Assembly: GCF_028583425.1 (NCBI RefSeq)
Contig: NC_072801.1
Location: forward strand, 65,549,766 to 65,613,765
From: Eublepharis macularius
Lineage: Eukaryota > Chordata > Lepidosauria > Squamata > Eublepharidae
Direction of reading: 5' to 3'
Length of the DNA: 64,000 nt
Position numbers and translations under genes: made by a program
The notes under the pieces: generated by a model
The model's database searches: none
What the model was told of the DNA's origin: nothing
What the model saw: the letters and a program-made list of their open reading frames with translations, nothing else
Part shown: one piece after another, positions 46,633 through 58,131 of the stretch
How the letters are laid out: every line of letters begins with the position of its first letter
How positions within the stretch are numbered: the stretch's first letter is position 1

Positions 46633-47998
46633 ACATAAGAACATAAGAACATAAGCAAAGCCATGTTGGATCAGGCCAGTGGCCCATCCAGTCCAACATT
46701 CTGTCACACACAGTGGCTAGAAATCCAGTTCCATCTAAAGGACTGTCAGTGAGGCCAGGACACCAGAAGCCCTCCCACTGCCTTCCTTCCAGCACCAAGA
46801 CAACAGAGCACCACCTCCCCACAAAGAGAATACCATCTATCTCCTGTGGCTAATAGCCACTAATGGACCTCTGCTCCATATATTTGTCCAGTCCCCTCTT
46901 GAAGCTGGCAATGCTTGTAGCTGCCACCACCTCCTGTGGCAACGAATTCCATGTGTTTATCACCCTTTGTGTAAAGTAGTATTTTCTTCTATCTGTTCTA
47001 ACCCGACTGCTCAATAATTTCATAGAGTGCCCACGAGTTCTTGTATTGTGAGAAAGGGAGAAAAACACATCTTTCTCTACCTTCTCTAACCCGTGCATTA
47101 TCTTGTAAACCTCTATCATGTCTCCCCTCAGTCGTCTTTTCTCCAGGCTAAAGAGCCCCAAGCGCCTCAATCTTTCCTCATAGGGAAAGTGTTCCAACCC
47201 TTTAATCATTTTAGTTGCCCTTCTCTGTACTTTTTCCAGTGCTATGATATCTTTTTTAAGGTGTGGCGACCAGAACTGTACACAGTACTCCAAATGAGGC
47301 CTCACCATCGATTTATACAGAGGCATTATGATACCGGCTGATTTGTTTTCAATCCCTTTCCTAATAACCCCTAGCATAGCATTAGCTTTTTTTATGGCAG
47401 TCGCACACTGTGCTGACGTTTTTAGTGAGTTATCTATCATGACTCCAAGATCTCTCTCTTGGTCAGTCTCTGCCAGTTCAGACCCCATCAACTTGTATTT
47501 ATATTTTGGATTTTTGGTTCCAATGTGCATTACTTTGCACTTGGCTACATTGAACCTCATTTGCCACATGGATGCCCACTCTTCTAGCCTCGACAGATCC
47601 CTTTGGAGTGCCTCACAATCCTCTCTGGCTTTCACCACCCTGAACAATTTCGTGTCATCTGCAAATTTAGCCACTTCACTGCTTAATCCCAATTCCAAAT
47701 CATTAATAAACAAGTTAAAAAGCATTGGACCCAATACCGACCCCTGTGGCACCCCACTGCTCACCACCCTCCACTGTGAGAAGTGCCCGTTTATACTCAC
47801 TCTCTGTTTCCTATTAATTAGCCAGTTTTCGATCCACAAGAGGACTTGGCCCTTTATCCCATAGCTACTGAGCTTACTTAGGAGCCTTTGATGAGGAACT
47901 TTGTCAAAAGCTTTCTGGAAGTCAAGATAAACAATATCTATTGGGTCTCCCTTGTCCACTTGTTTGTTCACTCCCTCAAAGAACTCTATATTACTTGG
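46633..47998 (-). mobile_element. CR1 LINE, 5'-truncated, coding part still open
   Basis: Read on the minus strand, the copy begins inside the RT domain at about 47998 and runs through the ORF end (46850) and 3' UTR to an octamer-like tail of repeated CATAAGAA units (46633-46655). Truncation at the 5' end is usual for CR1. The intact frame points to recent insertion. Confidence 0.92.
46850..47971 (-). CDS. CR1 reverse transcriptase, C-terminal part (5'-truncated)
   Basis: The 373 residues from the first methionine (the frame is open about 9 codons further upstream, NIEFFEGV) contain RT motifs VYLDFQKAFDKVPH, SGVPQGSVLGPMLFNLFIND and the catalytic KFADDTKLF. The thumb/C-terminal CR1 region (YKSMVRPHLEYCVQFWSPH; YYFTQRVINTWNSLP) follows. 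The endonuclease and early RT are missing through truncation, so this is a dead-on-arrival copy despite its open frame. Confidence 0.9.
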   Translation of the reverse strand: MNKQVDKGDPIDIVYLDFQKAFDKVPHQRLLSKLSSYGIKGQVLLWIENWLINRKQRVSINGHFSQWRVVSSGVPQGSVLGPMLFNLFINDLELGLSSEVAKFADDTKLFRVVKAREDCEALQRDLSRLEEWASMWQMRFNVAKCKVMHIGTKNPKYKYKLMGSELAETDQERDLGVMIDNSLKTSAQCATAIKKANAMLGVIRKGIENKSAGIIMPLYKSMVRPHLEYCVQFWSPHLKKDIIALEKVQRRATKMIKGLEHFPYEERLRRLGLFSLEKRRLRGDMIEVYKIMHGLEKVEKDVFFSLSHNTRTRGHSMKLLSSRVRTDRRKYYFTQRVINTWNSLPQEVVAATSIASFKRGLDKYMEQRSISGY

Positions 47999-49389
47999 AT
48001 GCCTCTGGGAAATTCACAAGAACAGCATAATGGGAGGAACCTGTTGCTCTGGCAGTTGAATTATTCCACTTCTGACCTTGGAGAGACTGCGCTGATAGAG
48101 GAATGCTTCCTTTAGGTCCTTCAAAGGATGAAGCGCTTTTCCTCCCAATGGTTATTCATGCGGCCAAGTTGGTCCCAAGGCAACTCTGCATCTGCCTACA
48201 AGACTCTGTTGCCAAGGGTTACAGAGTCCAGTGGGATGGTCTACTTCATACCTACAACTGATGGCTCATCTCAGAGGGACGAATCATAGGCCCTTCTTTG
48301 CAGGGCCTGTCCAACATCTGATAAACCCATATAAGATTTAAGGTTCAGAATGGAGATCTTCTACTCTCCCAGGTCCAACCTGGATGATTTCCTCCACTGG
48401 CACTTCTGAATTATTTGAAGTAACATACAGAGGCCTGTTCAGAAAGGACCAAGTAATAGAAAACCAGATTCTTGTTCTAACCCCCCCCCATCCTAAAATT
48501 TAGCCCAAGGGATGCTCAAAGGACAGAAAATCAGTAGGGGAGAAGAGCAGGGCACACAACTGATATTTTGCTTCCTGTTTATCATCATCCTTGTGGACTG
48601 AAGCTCTGTCTTCTAGAGTATTTGCAATTCACCCTTATTTTGTGTCACTAGGATGCCATTCCTTTCAGGTTCTCAGTGGAAACATGCTATAAGCCATCAC
48701 CGGGACAGGACAGAGCCTGGCCTAAGGCCGTAGTCCTGCAAGAAAAGACCACTGGTGGTTATTGTACCAGAAAGCCAGCTCAGCCATCAACTCAGTTGGT
48801 GATTTCAGGTAAGGCCTCAGCAGCCTCCATTTCTCATTGGTAAAAGAGAAGTTACAACATCCTTTGGGGCAGTCAGAAGGATGAAAATAGGTTTAAAAAC
48901 TGCTTTATGTGAATATACAGCTGTCCATTAACATCTGGTTGCAATTGTGGCTTTTGGAGAAGAAAAAAGTTGGCCAGGGTCCAAAGATAACCATCGGAGA
49001 CTGGTAGGGGTTGTGAATTCCTCCCCCACGGTCCCATGGCCAACGTATAATGAAGGGGAATGACAAAGCCCGTGGATGATACGGCATTGGGATCATCAGC
49101 AGGGGAACCGAAGGTCACTGTACTAGTGCAAGTGCTTGTTGGGGAACCATCTGTTCTCTGGAGCCAACCCCAAATATTTACTTGTCTATGGGACTTTGCC
49201 ACAACAACAGGCACGCTCAGTGCTTTTAGAACACAGGCACATGGCTGGAGAGGGCTGACATTGGTAACTGCCAAAATGTACTCGACGAGAAACTGTTTTT
49301 GTTAAAAACTGAGCCTAATGTGAGAACCCATCCACAGAGGAGGCTGCCTTCCATGTCCCTGCCTGATTTACCACACTGGTCTTTGGAAA

Positions 49390-49505
49390 GTGATTACCTT
49401 TGTCAGATGCATCTGGCGGGGAGGACTGTGGTTATCGAGGGCTTGTGCTGCTGAACTCTTTTTGATTTTGCTACTACAGACTAACACGGCAAACTCCTTT
49501 GAATC
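49390..49505 (+). repeat. single-arm copy of the foldback repeat, diverged
   Basis: TTTGTCAGATGCATCTGG, CTTTTTGATTTTGCTACTAC and AGACTAACACGGCAAACTCC are present without an inverted left arm. Confidence 0.65.
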
Positions 49506-49621
49506 TTTACACAAGCAAACTGATCCCCACACCAAAAGCAGCTGTCTGCATCTCCATATCAAAGAAGTTGTTTACATCCCCCTCTCCTCCTCTATATTTG
49601 GCCAGTTTCCTTCTGCCCTCC

Positions 49622-49718
49622 ATGCATCTGACGAAGAGAACGTGATTCTCGAAAGCTTATGCTACAATAAAATTGGTTAGTCTTAAAGGTGCTACTGGAC
49701 TCTTTTTGATTTTGCACC
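49622..49718 (+). repeat. single-arm copy of the foldback repeat
   Basis: GCATCTGACGAAGAGAAC, ATTCTCGAAAGCTTATGC and TTGGTTAGTCTTAAAGGTGC give a clean right-arm-only copy. Confidence 0.75.
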
Positions 49719-50329
49719 AGAGGTAAGTAATTTATGTCTCTGCCTTGGCTGTGAATTGCTTCAATCGCTCCTACAGGGAGACAGACCAAAGTTATCCAGT
49801 CTTAGAGGAGGTTATCTGTTGCATCTCTGTTTAATTAACTGTTCTGGCCTTTTCCCCTTTCTACAAACCACCCCTGGGAATTCTAATTCTGCCCAGGGTC
49901 TGCGTTTGGATTAAGGAACCCTGCTTACTACAAAGACCCCATAGAATTACCTGTTTGCAGATGAGCCACACCTTGAATAGTGGCTTGCCCCAACCTGAGA
50001 GAATGGACTCCGAGGGCAAGCAGTCCTTTACTAATAAATATATGCTGTATAAACTTTTTTTACCTGTAAGGCTGAAGCAGGCTTCCAGTTTTTCTTCTGC
50101 AAAATGTGTATGCCAAGGCGTCAGAAATGTTCAGCCTAGACCATGTTCTGCCTCCCTTCCCCTCTTGTCAACCAGAGAGCAGAATGCCTGAGGCACCAAG
50201 AACCAACACAAAGCAAAAAAAAAAAGCCAAAAGAAAGCCTTTGAAAAAAATCAAAAGAAGAGTTTATAAAAAAAAATATTTCCAGAAACCATAACACAGA
50301 ACCCAAAAATAAAATAAAATAATTCAAAA

Positions 50330-53300
50330 AATTAAAAAAACCCAACAGTTTTATTCACAACATTTCTTTTGGAAGGAAAATAAATCTGGGGGACGGGGTG
50401 GAATAATGAAAAACAGGCTTTAGACCAAAACACGTTGTTTTTTTCATTTTTTTCTTTTCCTTTTCTTTATATAGCAAACAGTTATTGTACAATAATAGAA
50501 CCCCTGAAATTCAGATTGGAACCTTGTCTCGCGTCCCCTCCCCCCCCATTGTCTGAGCAGTCCCCTGGGGCTGGGGTGGGGTGCGCAGGCTGAACTTCAC
50601 AAAAGACACATTGCTCCAAACTGGATTTTCTTTCCTTTGCTTTTTCCCTGCCCCACCCGACTGTCTTTGTCTCAATGGATAGGTGTGAAGGAGGAAAGTG
50701 GGTGCATGTGCCATCAACTGGTAGCTGAAAAGATGAGACTCGGGAGAGGGGTATAACTTTGGTCCACTAACTGGGGGGAGAGGCGTACATGTGTGTGTGT
50801 GTGTGTGTGTCCAGATCTCCCATGTATACCTGGGAGCAAAATCTCTTGGAACGTATTTTACAGTAGGTGACATCTGTCCTGGTGGTGGGTGGGAGGGAGG
50901 GGGAAAGTGGGTTTGGGAAATATTTCCCCATGTTTTTCTGTGTCCCTGTGTGTCTGAGACAGTTCGCCTGTGGATTTACCATGTCTTTTAAGTGACACGA
51001 GTGGGGGAGAGGACTGGCCTCCTTTCCAGCTGGGTGTGGATACCCCTCCAAGTTTGGCTTTCCTGGATCCGGTCCCTCCCCCTACATGCATCCACATTTC
51101 CCAAAGCAGCAGTCTATGGTAACACATCTGTGGATGAATATTCTCAACTATTTCTTGTCTTCACCGTTTCTTTTTTAAACCTGAGGTATTTTTCTTTTCT
51201 TTTTTTTTAGTTAAAACATCCATTAAAAATTAAAAAAAACAACCCTAAAAGATATGTTTGAAACAGCACCTCCTTGTCCGGCATTACCACCCTTGGTTAT
51301 AGAAGGAAAGCTGAGGATAGGGACACCGTGGCACAGGTAGGGTGACCCTCATCCTTTTATATTACCCTTTTTTGTCCTTCCCTCTGTAAAGCACACCGAG
51401 AATCCCAGATATGGTTAAGTGTCCAAGTCGCCTTCAGCGAAGAGGGTAATCTGAGATCAGCGGCCTGAAGCCCAGTAGGAAAGGGCGGAAGGGTTGGCTT
51501 GGGACCCCCTCCCTTGTTTGAACCATGGAGTGTGTAAATTTGGGGAAGGTGGGGGCACTAAATCAAGGGGGAGCGAGGAAGCTGTACAGTACATACCAAT
51601 ACCAAAGCACCTGTGCCCACAAAAGATTTAAAGGTACGGGGGTCTGTTCCCCCCCCACCAAAAGAAATGCAGAATACCAACCCCCACTTCCATCATGTCT
51701 TGTCTTGGCCACAAAGCCTCCCTCCACCACCATTTTTGACCTCCCCCTCCTAAATCTTTAATACTTTTGAGGAGCATTCTTATGGATGACTAAGGAAAGA
51801 GGCAGTTGGAAACTCCTGTATGAACGGAAAAAAAATAACCCTCCAGAAAACAGGGAAGGAAATAACACACCTTGGCCCTCTTTGGCTAATGGAGTGAGGG
51901 AAGGATTTTTCCTTTATCAGACAAATAATAAAAAAATAAAAAGACAAACAAAGGAACAGAACCAAAGTTTTCTTAAAACAAATAAAAAAGCACCCAACAG
52001 AACCTCAAAAATTAAAAAAAAAGACACCGAAAAACCTCGCCTCCGATTCCACAACCTATCGCTGCGTTTTTCAAGTAATGCTTTAGTAATAAATGAACGT
52101 TCAAGTATATATATTAAAAGAGAGTTATGGTTACCAATTTTAAAATCCATCTCATGCCACCTCCCCTCCCACCTTCCAAACACACCTGCAGGGGTGATAT
52201 GCTCTAACCCTGGAAAAAAATTGGGATGAAGTTTGGAAGGAGAAGAAAGGGACCAGGCTCTGGGACTGGTTTGTAACAAGGAAGGGGGACCACTCTAGAT
52301 AGTGTGAAGTTAGACAACCTCCCACTCTCAAACCTGGAGGAAGGTTGTCCTCACATCTAAGGAGCTGGTAAGGAAGCAAAATGGTGGTAGTTGGGAACAG
52401 GAAAGAGCGAATGGGGTGATCAAGGGCAGAGCCGAGCACCCAGAAGAGGGAGCCATGGCTGCGCCCCTCCATGGGAACAGCAGGGAGAAAACACATGAGG
52501 GACCAAAAGTTACGTTAACCATTTAATCCCACCTCCATGTTCGAGGAGGAAAAGGGTCAACAACAGAGGTGTCTCCAGCCCAGAACATTCGTTTTGCATT
52601 TTTCTTTTTCTACAGTAATTCCCCTCTCCTCATCTTTAAAAAGAAAGAAAAAACAGGAGGAGGGGTTCAAGTTTGCAAAATCTGGGGCAGAGGGAAACCA
52701 GAATTAAGCCTACACCGAGCCCAAGCTAAGCAGTGCGGCGGCGAAGAAGTGCAGCTCTCCACTCCGACCTCCCTTTTTCATAAAAGTGGTTATTAAAGCT
52801 TTATGGACCAAAAAAACATAAAAGGGGAGGCAAGGGCTGGAAAGGGGGAGGAGCAGACAGCTGCATCTCTTCTGAGGATGGGGTTAAAATAATCTTTAAA
52901 AGAGGTACAGTGAGATGATGAGTTGAGCCAATCATCCCCTCCTGCCCCTCCAATGCTCATACAGATGCCTCTCAGAGAAAGGAAAGGAGAGGTATTGTTT
53001 AGGATAGAGGGCTGATCCAACACACACACACATCATCTAGGGGAGGGAAGGGGCAAGAGAGGAAGAAAACAGGGAAGGAGGGCAGGTAGTATCTAAGGGG
53101 GCTACGTTACAAAGAGGCAGGGGGACTGAAGTCTTTCAAGACAGGGACTCTAGCTAGAGATACCTACTGGAGAGCACAGAATGTGAGATGGGTGTGTGTG
53201 AAGAAACAGATGTGCAAGGATGTGCACTTGTATGGGAAAGCAGAGTGTATCTGTGTGTGTGGGTGGAGGGGGATTAGTGGGCACAAGACTGCTGGTCCTT

Positions 53301-55453
53301 ATAGCCACTTCTGGTATCAGCACTGATTCACGAGGTGCTTTTCATGCTACCTTCTGTGTGGCTTCTCCTTTAGGCCCAGGGACTGCAGCATTCTTTCCCA
53401 TGCCACAAAGGGTGAGTGAGAAGCCGCCTCGGAGTCGCCCTGTAAGATGTAGGGTCCGTGCCCCAATTCAGACAAAAAAACTCCTGCAAGCAGAAAACCG
53501 AGCAATGAAATTATTCTAAACCAGCCCCTTTCCCTGCTGTGCTGGTTTTCTATTTACAAGGAATTTTTGACATATGAGAGGCATTCAAAATGTGCATTTT
53601 GCTGCCATCCCTGTAGTCTGAATTGGAAGAGTCCCATTCTGCCATCCGAGGACTCTACTATACCTCATTCTGCCACAGTAGCCCAAGTTACATAGAAATG
53701 AGGTGGCAGAATTCTGGGTGGTACCACTTCACACCCCAGGGGTTGTGTGGGGCATATTTTTATAGGCCTCCCCACATAACGTGTTCCTGGCATCTACTAT
53801 GCTAATTCCTGAAGATTTAACTTAGTCCTCTCTCCATCATGTGCTAGTGGAACTCATGCAGGGAGGTGGGTGTGTAGAAGAGGCCTTCAAAAATAAGGTT
53901 CCATGCACACCCCTGTAATCTGAAATGATGCAGTCCAGAATTCTGCCACCTGAAACCTACTGCCTTGTGCTATGCATGGTCACCCTTGCTGCTAGCAGAA
54001 AAATTGCATCCTTCTGGCTCAACCAAACTCAAGGCAGATTATGGGGCTGTGCAGCTCTGTTTAAGGTGGACCTTTTAGACGGGCATTGTGTTTGCCCAGA
54101 GCATCGCGCTGTGCCATACAGAGAACAGAAGGACCCCTCCTATTCCCAGCACAGACCCAGATATGCATGATGCATGTCAACAGAGCAATGAAAAATGAGT
54201 ATTATCTGCACATAGAGAAGCATTTTGGGAGTGTACTTATATGACACTGGGTGTACAACAAGTGAGACTTCTGAATGTATGCAGGAAAGGGGCAGTTGGG
54301 GACCAAGGATTGGGGGCGGGGGATTGAGGGTTGGGTGCTGAACATTCATTGGAGAGCAGGAGCCTACACATACATGTCATTTGCATGTGCAGGTTGATTG
54401 CATGTGTAAACAATACAGCAGCGGAAACAGTGTTCATACAGATTGCAGTGTGCGCGCCTGAAGGTTTTGGTGGTCCGAGCGCAATTAGTACATGGGTTAG
54501 GCACACGTGTCAAGATCCCGGGGCACGCATATCAACAGATCAGCCACCGGGGGTGGGGGAAGCAGGTGGGAAGAGGGAAAGAAGATCACATAGGGAAGCA
54601 TACGTGGTTGGGAATGGGAGTGGAGATGCTTTTGCGCATGAGCACAGATGGTGAGTAGCACTGCTTGTATACAAAGGACATCTCCTGACGGAGCTCCACA
54701 CAGCAGATCCCATGCATATGTGGTAACTCGCATACTGTCATGGCAATGGGGAAGTGGAAGGAATTTCAGCGAGTGTGTAATGAGGTAGGGCAGGGGGTGT
54801 ATAAGTATAAGCTGCCTGGCTCCCCTACCCCCCATTAAAACCACACTGAAACCAAACAGGTGGGAAGGGATGGCGGAGGGAGAAGGAATGAGAGACAGAC
54901 AACACATTCATACATTTTCAAAAGTATAAAGGCAGCACGTGGTGGGGGGGGGGAATGGATGAGGCTGGAGTGCAGATGTGTGTTGGGGGGAGGGGAGGGG
55001 GGGAGAGAGGGAATATCTGACACCATACAATAAGCTGCCTACCTTGTCAGCCAGCATTTCAAGGCTGTGTGTGTCTCCCCCACAATGACCCCAAGTATGT
55101 GGTGCCAACTGTGGCATGGACCAATGGGTGGGGGGGAGAGAGAAACGATGCAGTGCATGATGAGAGGAACGCACCTTCCCCAGCATTGTAAAGCAACAAG
55201 GCTACCCCGGGCCCCACTTACTCCGTGGCTCTGTCCTGGAACGGGGTGGGGGTGGAGCGAGAGGTGGCCTGCCCCCCGTTACAGGCCAGATGGGGGGCAT
55301 GGCCCCCACCCTCTTCGCTGCGCACATAAAGGGGGTGGAGACGCCACTCCGGTTCAGTGCATGGCTTTAAGTAAAAAGGTTCTCTCAGAGTCCGTGTCCG
55401 GTCGTCTGATTGGCGAGGCCAAGTCTCCCCACGCCTCCACCCCGGGGCGGGTA
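50330..55453 (-). other. FBXL19: probable long 3' UTR of FBXL19
   Basis: From the FBXL19 stop codon to the AATAAA at 50355-50350 there are about 5.1 kb without a splice-supported exon and nearly without interspersed repeats. The tract is rich in G/A and C/T runs. Density of SINEs and MITEs is high on both sides, which fits a constrained transcribed region. The exact 3' end is inferred, and earlier poly(A) sites may be used. Confidence 0.55.
50350..50355 (-). terminator. FBXL19: candidate FBXL19 poly(A) signal
   Basis: AATAAA on the minus strand (TTTATT at 50350-50355) is followed about 20 bp downstream by an A/T-rich stretch. It is chosen because repeat-poor sequence ends near it. Confidence 0.45.
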
Positions 55454-55677
55454 TTAGCTGTCCTTCAGCAGCAATTTCTCCTCAGGGCAACGGAAAGGAG
55501 GCCCGGTGGGCACCGAGCCGGGGGCAGGGGGGACAGAGGTGCTGTTGGAGACAGAGTCCTCGGCAAAGCGAGTGCAGGCCTCAGGTGTGACGTGGTGGCA
55601 AGAGCGTAGGTCAATAAGGGAGAGGCGTGGGCAGCGGCGGAAAAGGGGCAGACACTGGTCCGTCAGCCGGTTGCACC
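55454..55677 (-). CDS. FBXL19: FBXL19 last exon
   Basis: Acceptor CTTGCAG|GG completes the glycine codon; then [20 protein letters not shown], a serine/proline-rich linker ([20 protein letters not shown]) longer than in human, and the conserved [13 protein letters not shown] end with TAA at 55456-55454. Confidence 0.96.
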
Positions 55678-58092
55678 CTGCAAGGAACAAAGGGGGCAGA
55701 TGAGTCAAAGGTCTTTCCCAGTTGTTGAGAAGCAACCGTGTTATGGAAAAGGAGATGGTAAGCTCAGAGTAGTAGGGAGAAGGGGTCCTTTCTCCCCCCC
55801 CCCCCCACAGGCTATTGCCAAGATCACTAATGCTATAGAAGTTAAGGACAGGCAAGTGTCTAGCCCTCAAGAATGCAGAGAGATCAGAAAAGATGAAGAA
55901 CACAAAAGAAAAAGGACTCAAGTGTTGGATGAAGCTTTTCAAACTCAAGAACCACTGGGTGTTTAGCATGTATGTAAAAACAAAGGCTAGCACAGAGAAA
56001 TCTTTAAGGAGGCTTGCATAGCTGTACTAGAGACTAAAACCAGTTTAACAGTCTCTCGCTCTTCACAGGAATATTCAAGTCCATTTGGGGGTGGGGGAGT
56101 GCTTGAGATTTCTATCTGAAAATTCTCAGCACCCTTATCAATCATAACTCCTAGAAATCTATGGCCAGCTAATATATAGCTGAAGGTAGTTTTCTAGCTG
56201 CTGTTCAGACTCCTAAATAAGAATAGAAGCCATTCTCATCTGCCCTGAGATGGACAGTCCAGGCTAGCCTGATCTCATTAGATTATGGAAGCTAAGCAAG
56301 GGTAGGTCTGGTTAGTACTTGGATGGGAGATCACCAAGGAAGTCCAGGGTTGCTATGCAGAGGAGGCAGGCAATGGCAAAACACTTCCCAAAGCCTCTTG
56401 CTTTGAAAAACGTATGGGGTCACCGTAAGTCAGCTGCAACTTGACTGCAAAAAAAGTTCAAATCCCCATTCTGCCATTGAACCTTCTGGGCAACGTTGGG
56501 CCGGTCACACACTCTTGGCCTAGCCTACCCCACAGAGTTGTTGTGAGGATAAAAGGGAGGAGAGGAGAACGGTGTGGGACCCTTTGAGTTCCCGCTGGGG
56601 AGAAAGGCAGGGTATATAATGAAGTTAAAAAACCCCCAGAAAGTTCTGAGATGAAGTTGGTGCTGTATGGTGGTAATAACAATAATGGCAGCAGTTCTAA
56701 AATTAGGAATCCCCCTACAGGTTTTGGATCTGGCCAGAGATGGACAGGAAAAGGACTTCTGGTCTCTTCTCCAAAATGGTTTCTTTTAGGTAGGAATGCT
56801 GGTAAAATAACGGAGCACTTGCCCACAACAGACACCACTAGCCCTGGAGGGGTCAATGGGGATGGTGAGGACTGGGGCCCTTGAGCTTCCGTACCAGACA
56901 AGCAGGAGAGGAAACCACATCCGGGGTGAGAGAATCTCAACTTACCGGCAAGGTTGAGCTCGGTGAGGGTCTCTCGGAGTGGGGAGTTAGCAGCGGTCAG
57001 CAGGTTAACGGACTGGTCGCCCACGTGGTTGCAGTGGCTCAGGTCCAGTTTGGCAAGCTGGGGAGTGTGCCGGACCACCAGACGCAGCGATGAGTCCGTG
57101 ATGTCCAGTCCAGAGAGACGCAGCTCAGAGACATTCTGGAGCCGGCCCCGACTGTCGGTCTGGCCTAGGGGTCAGGAGAAAGAGGAGCATGAACAACGGT
57201 CATTGCCCACTGAAAGGCATTGGATGAAAATGACTGTCTTGAAATACGTTAAAACAGGCCAGGACTGTAGCATTTTATTTATTTTACAAAATTTATATCC
57301 CAACTTTCTGCCCTGATAAGGCCAGCAAGGTGGCCAACTATTTAAAACGTACATAATAAAATCACATCTTAAAAACCATTAACATCAACAAAAAGCACAT
57401 CATTAAAATAATTCAAACCAATTCAAACCAAAGCTAAAATACATCCCCCCCCCCCCCAAAAATAAGATGCTGGGTAGGAAGGGGGGGCTCACTGAAGAAA
57501 CGCCAAACAAAACAAAGAAGTCTTCACCCACTGGCAGAAGATGGCTACGGAAAGGGAGTGATGACTCTCTCTGGGGAAGAGTTCCAGAGTTTGGGTGCCA
57601 CGACTGAGAAGACTCCTGGGTTGCCACCCACCTTATCTCAGAAGGCAGGGGCACCCAAAGCAGTGCCTTAGAAGCTGACCGTAGTGGTTGGCATGTCACC
57701 TGTGACCCAGTGGGGGCGGGTGGGAGACAGTCATGGGGCATTCCCAAAACATGCGTCTTCAGGAGGGGTTTGGGACAGGCCAGCTATGGCCAGCCAGGCA
57801 TTGCAGCTTGCCTGGTGCACAGCAAGCTCTTTGGTTCTGCAGACCCAGGCCAGGAGTAAAAACCGCAGGCTCCTGATGGGCTGCAGTATATGGCTGCTGG
57901 GCTGTGTTTGGTCCAAAGGGTCGCCAAGTTATGTAAGCCTTTAACAGCAGAGCTCTCAACACTGCCCTCTTTCTGGTCTGGCCTCTGGAAAGCCACCAAT
58001 AAACAGTGGGCAAAAATCTCTGGACGTCTCAGAGGAGCAAGGGCAGGGACAAGGGACCTTACGGGAGGGGGAGCACCTTCTGTACCTTCAGC

Positions 58093-58131
<39 letters not shown>

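Larger units (their letters stand above)
48000..50329. other. spacer between the CR1 copy and the FBXL19 3' end
   Basis: Apart from two single-arm foldback repeats at 49.4-49.7 kb, the sequence is unique-looking and no coding signal is supported. Confidence 0.55.
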
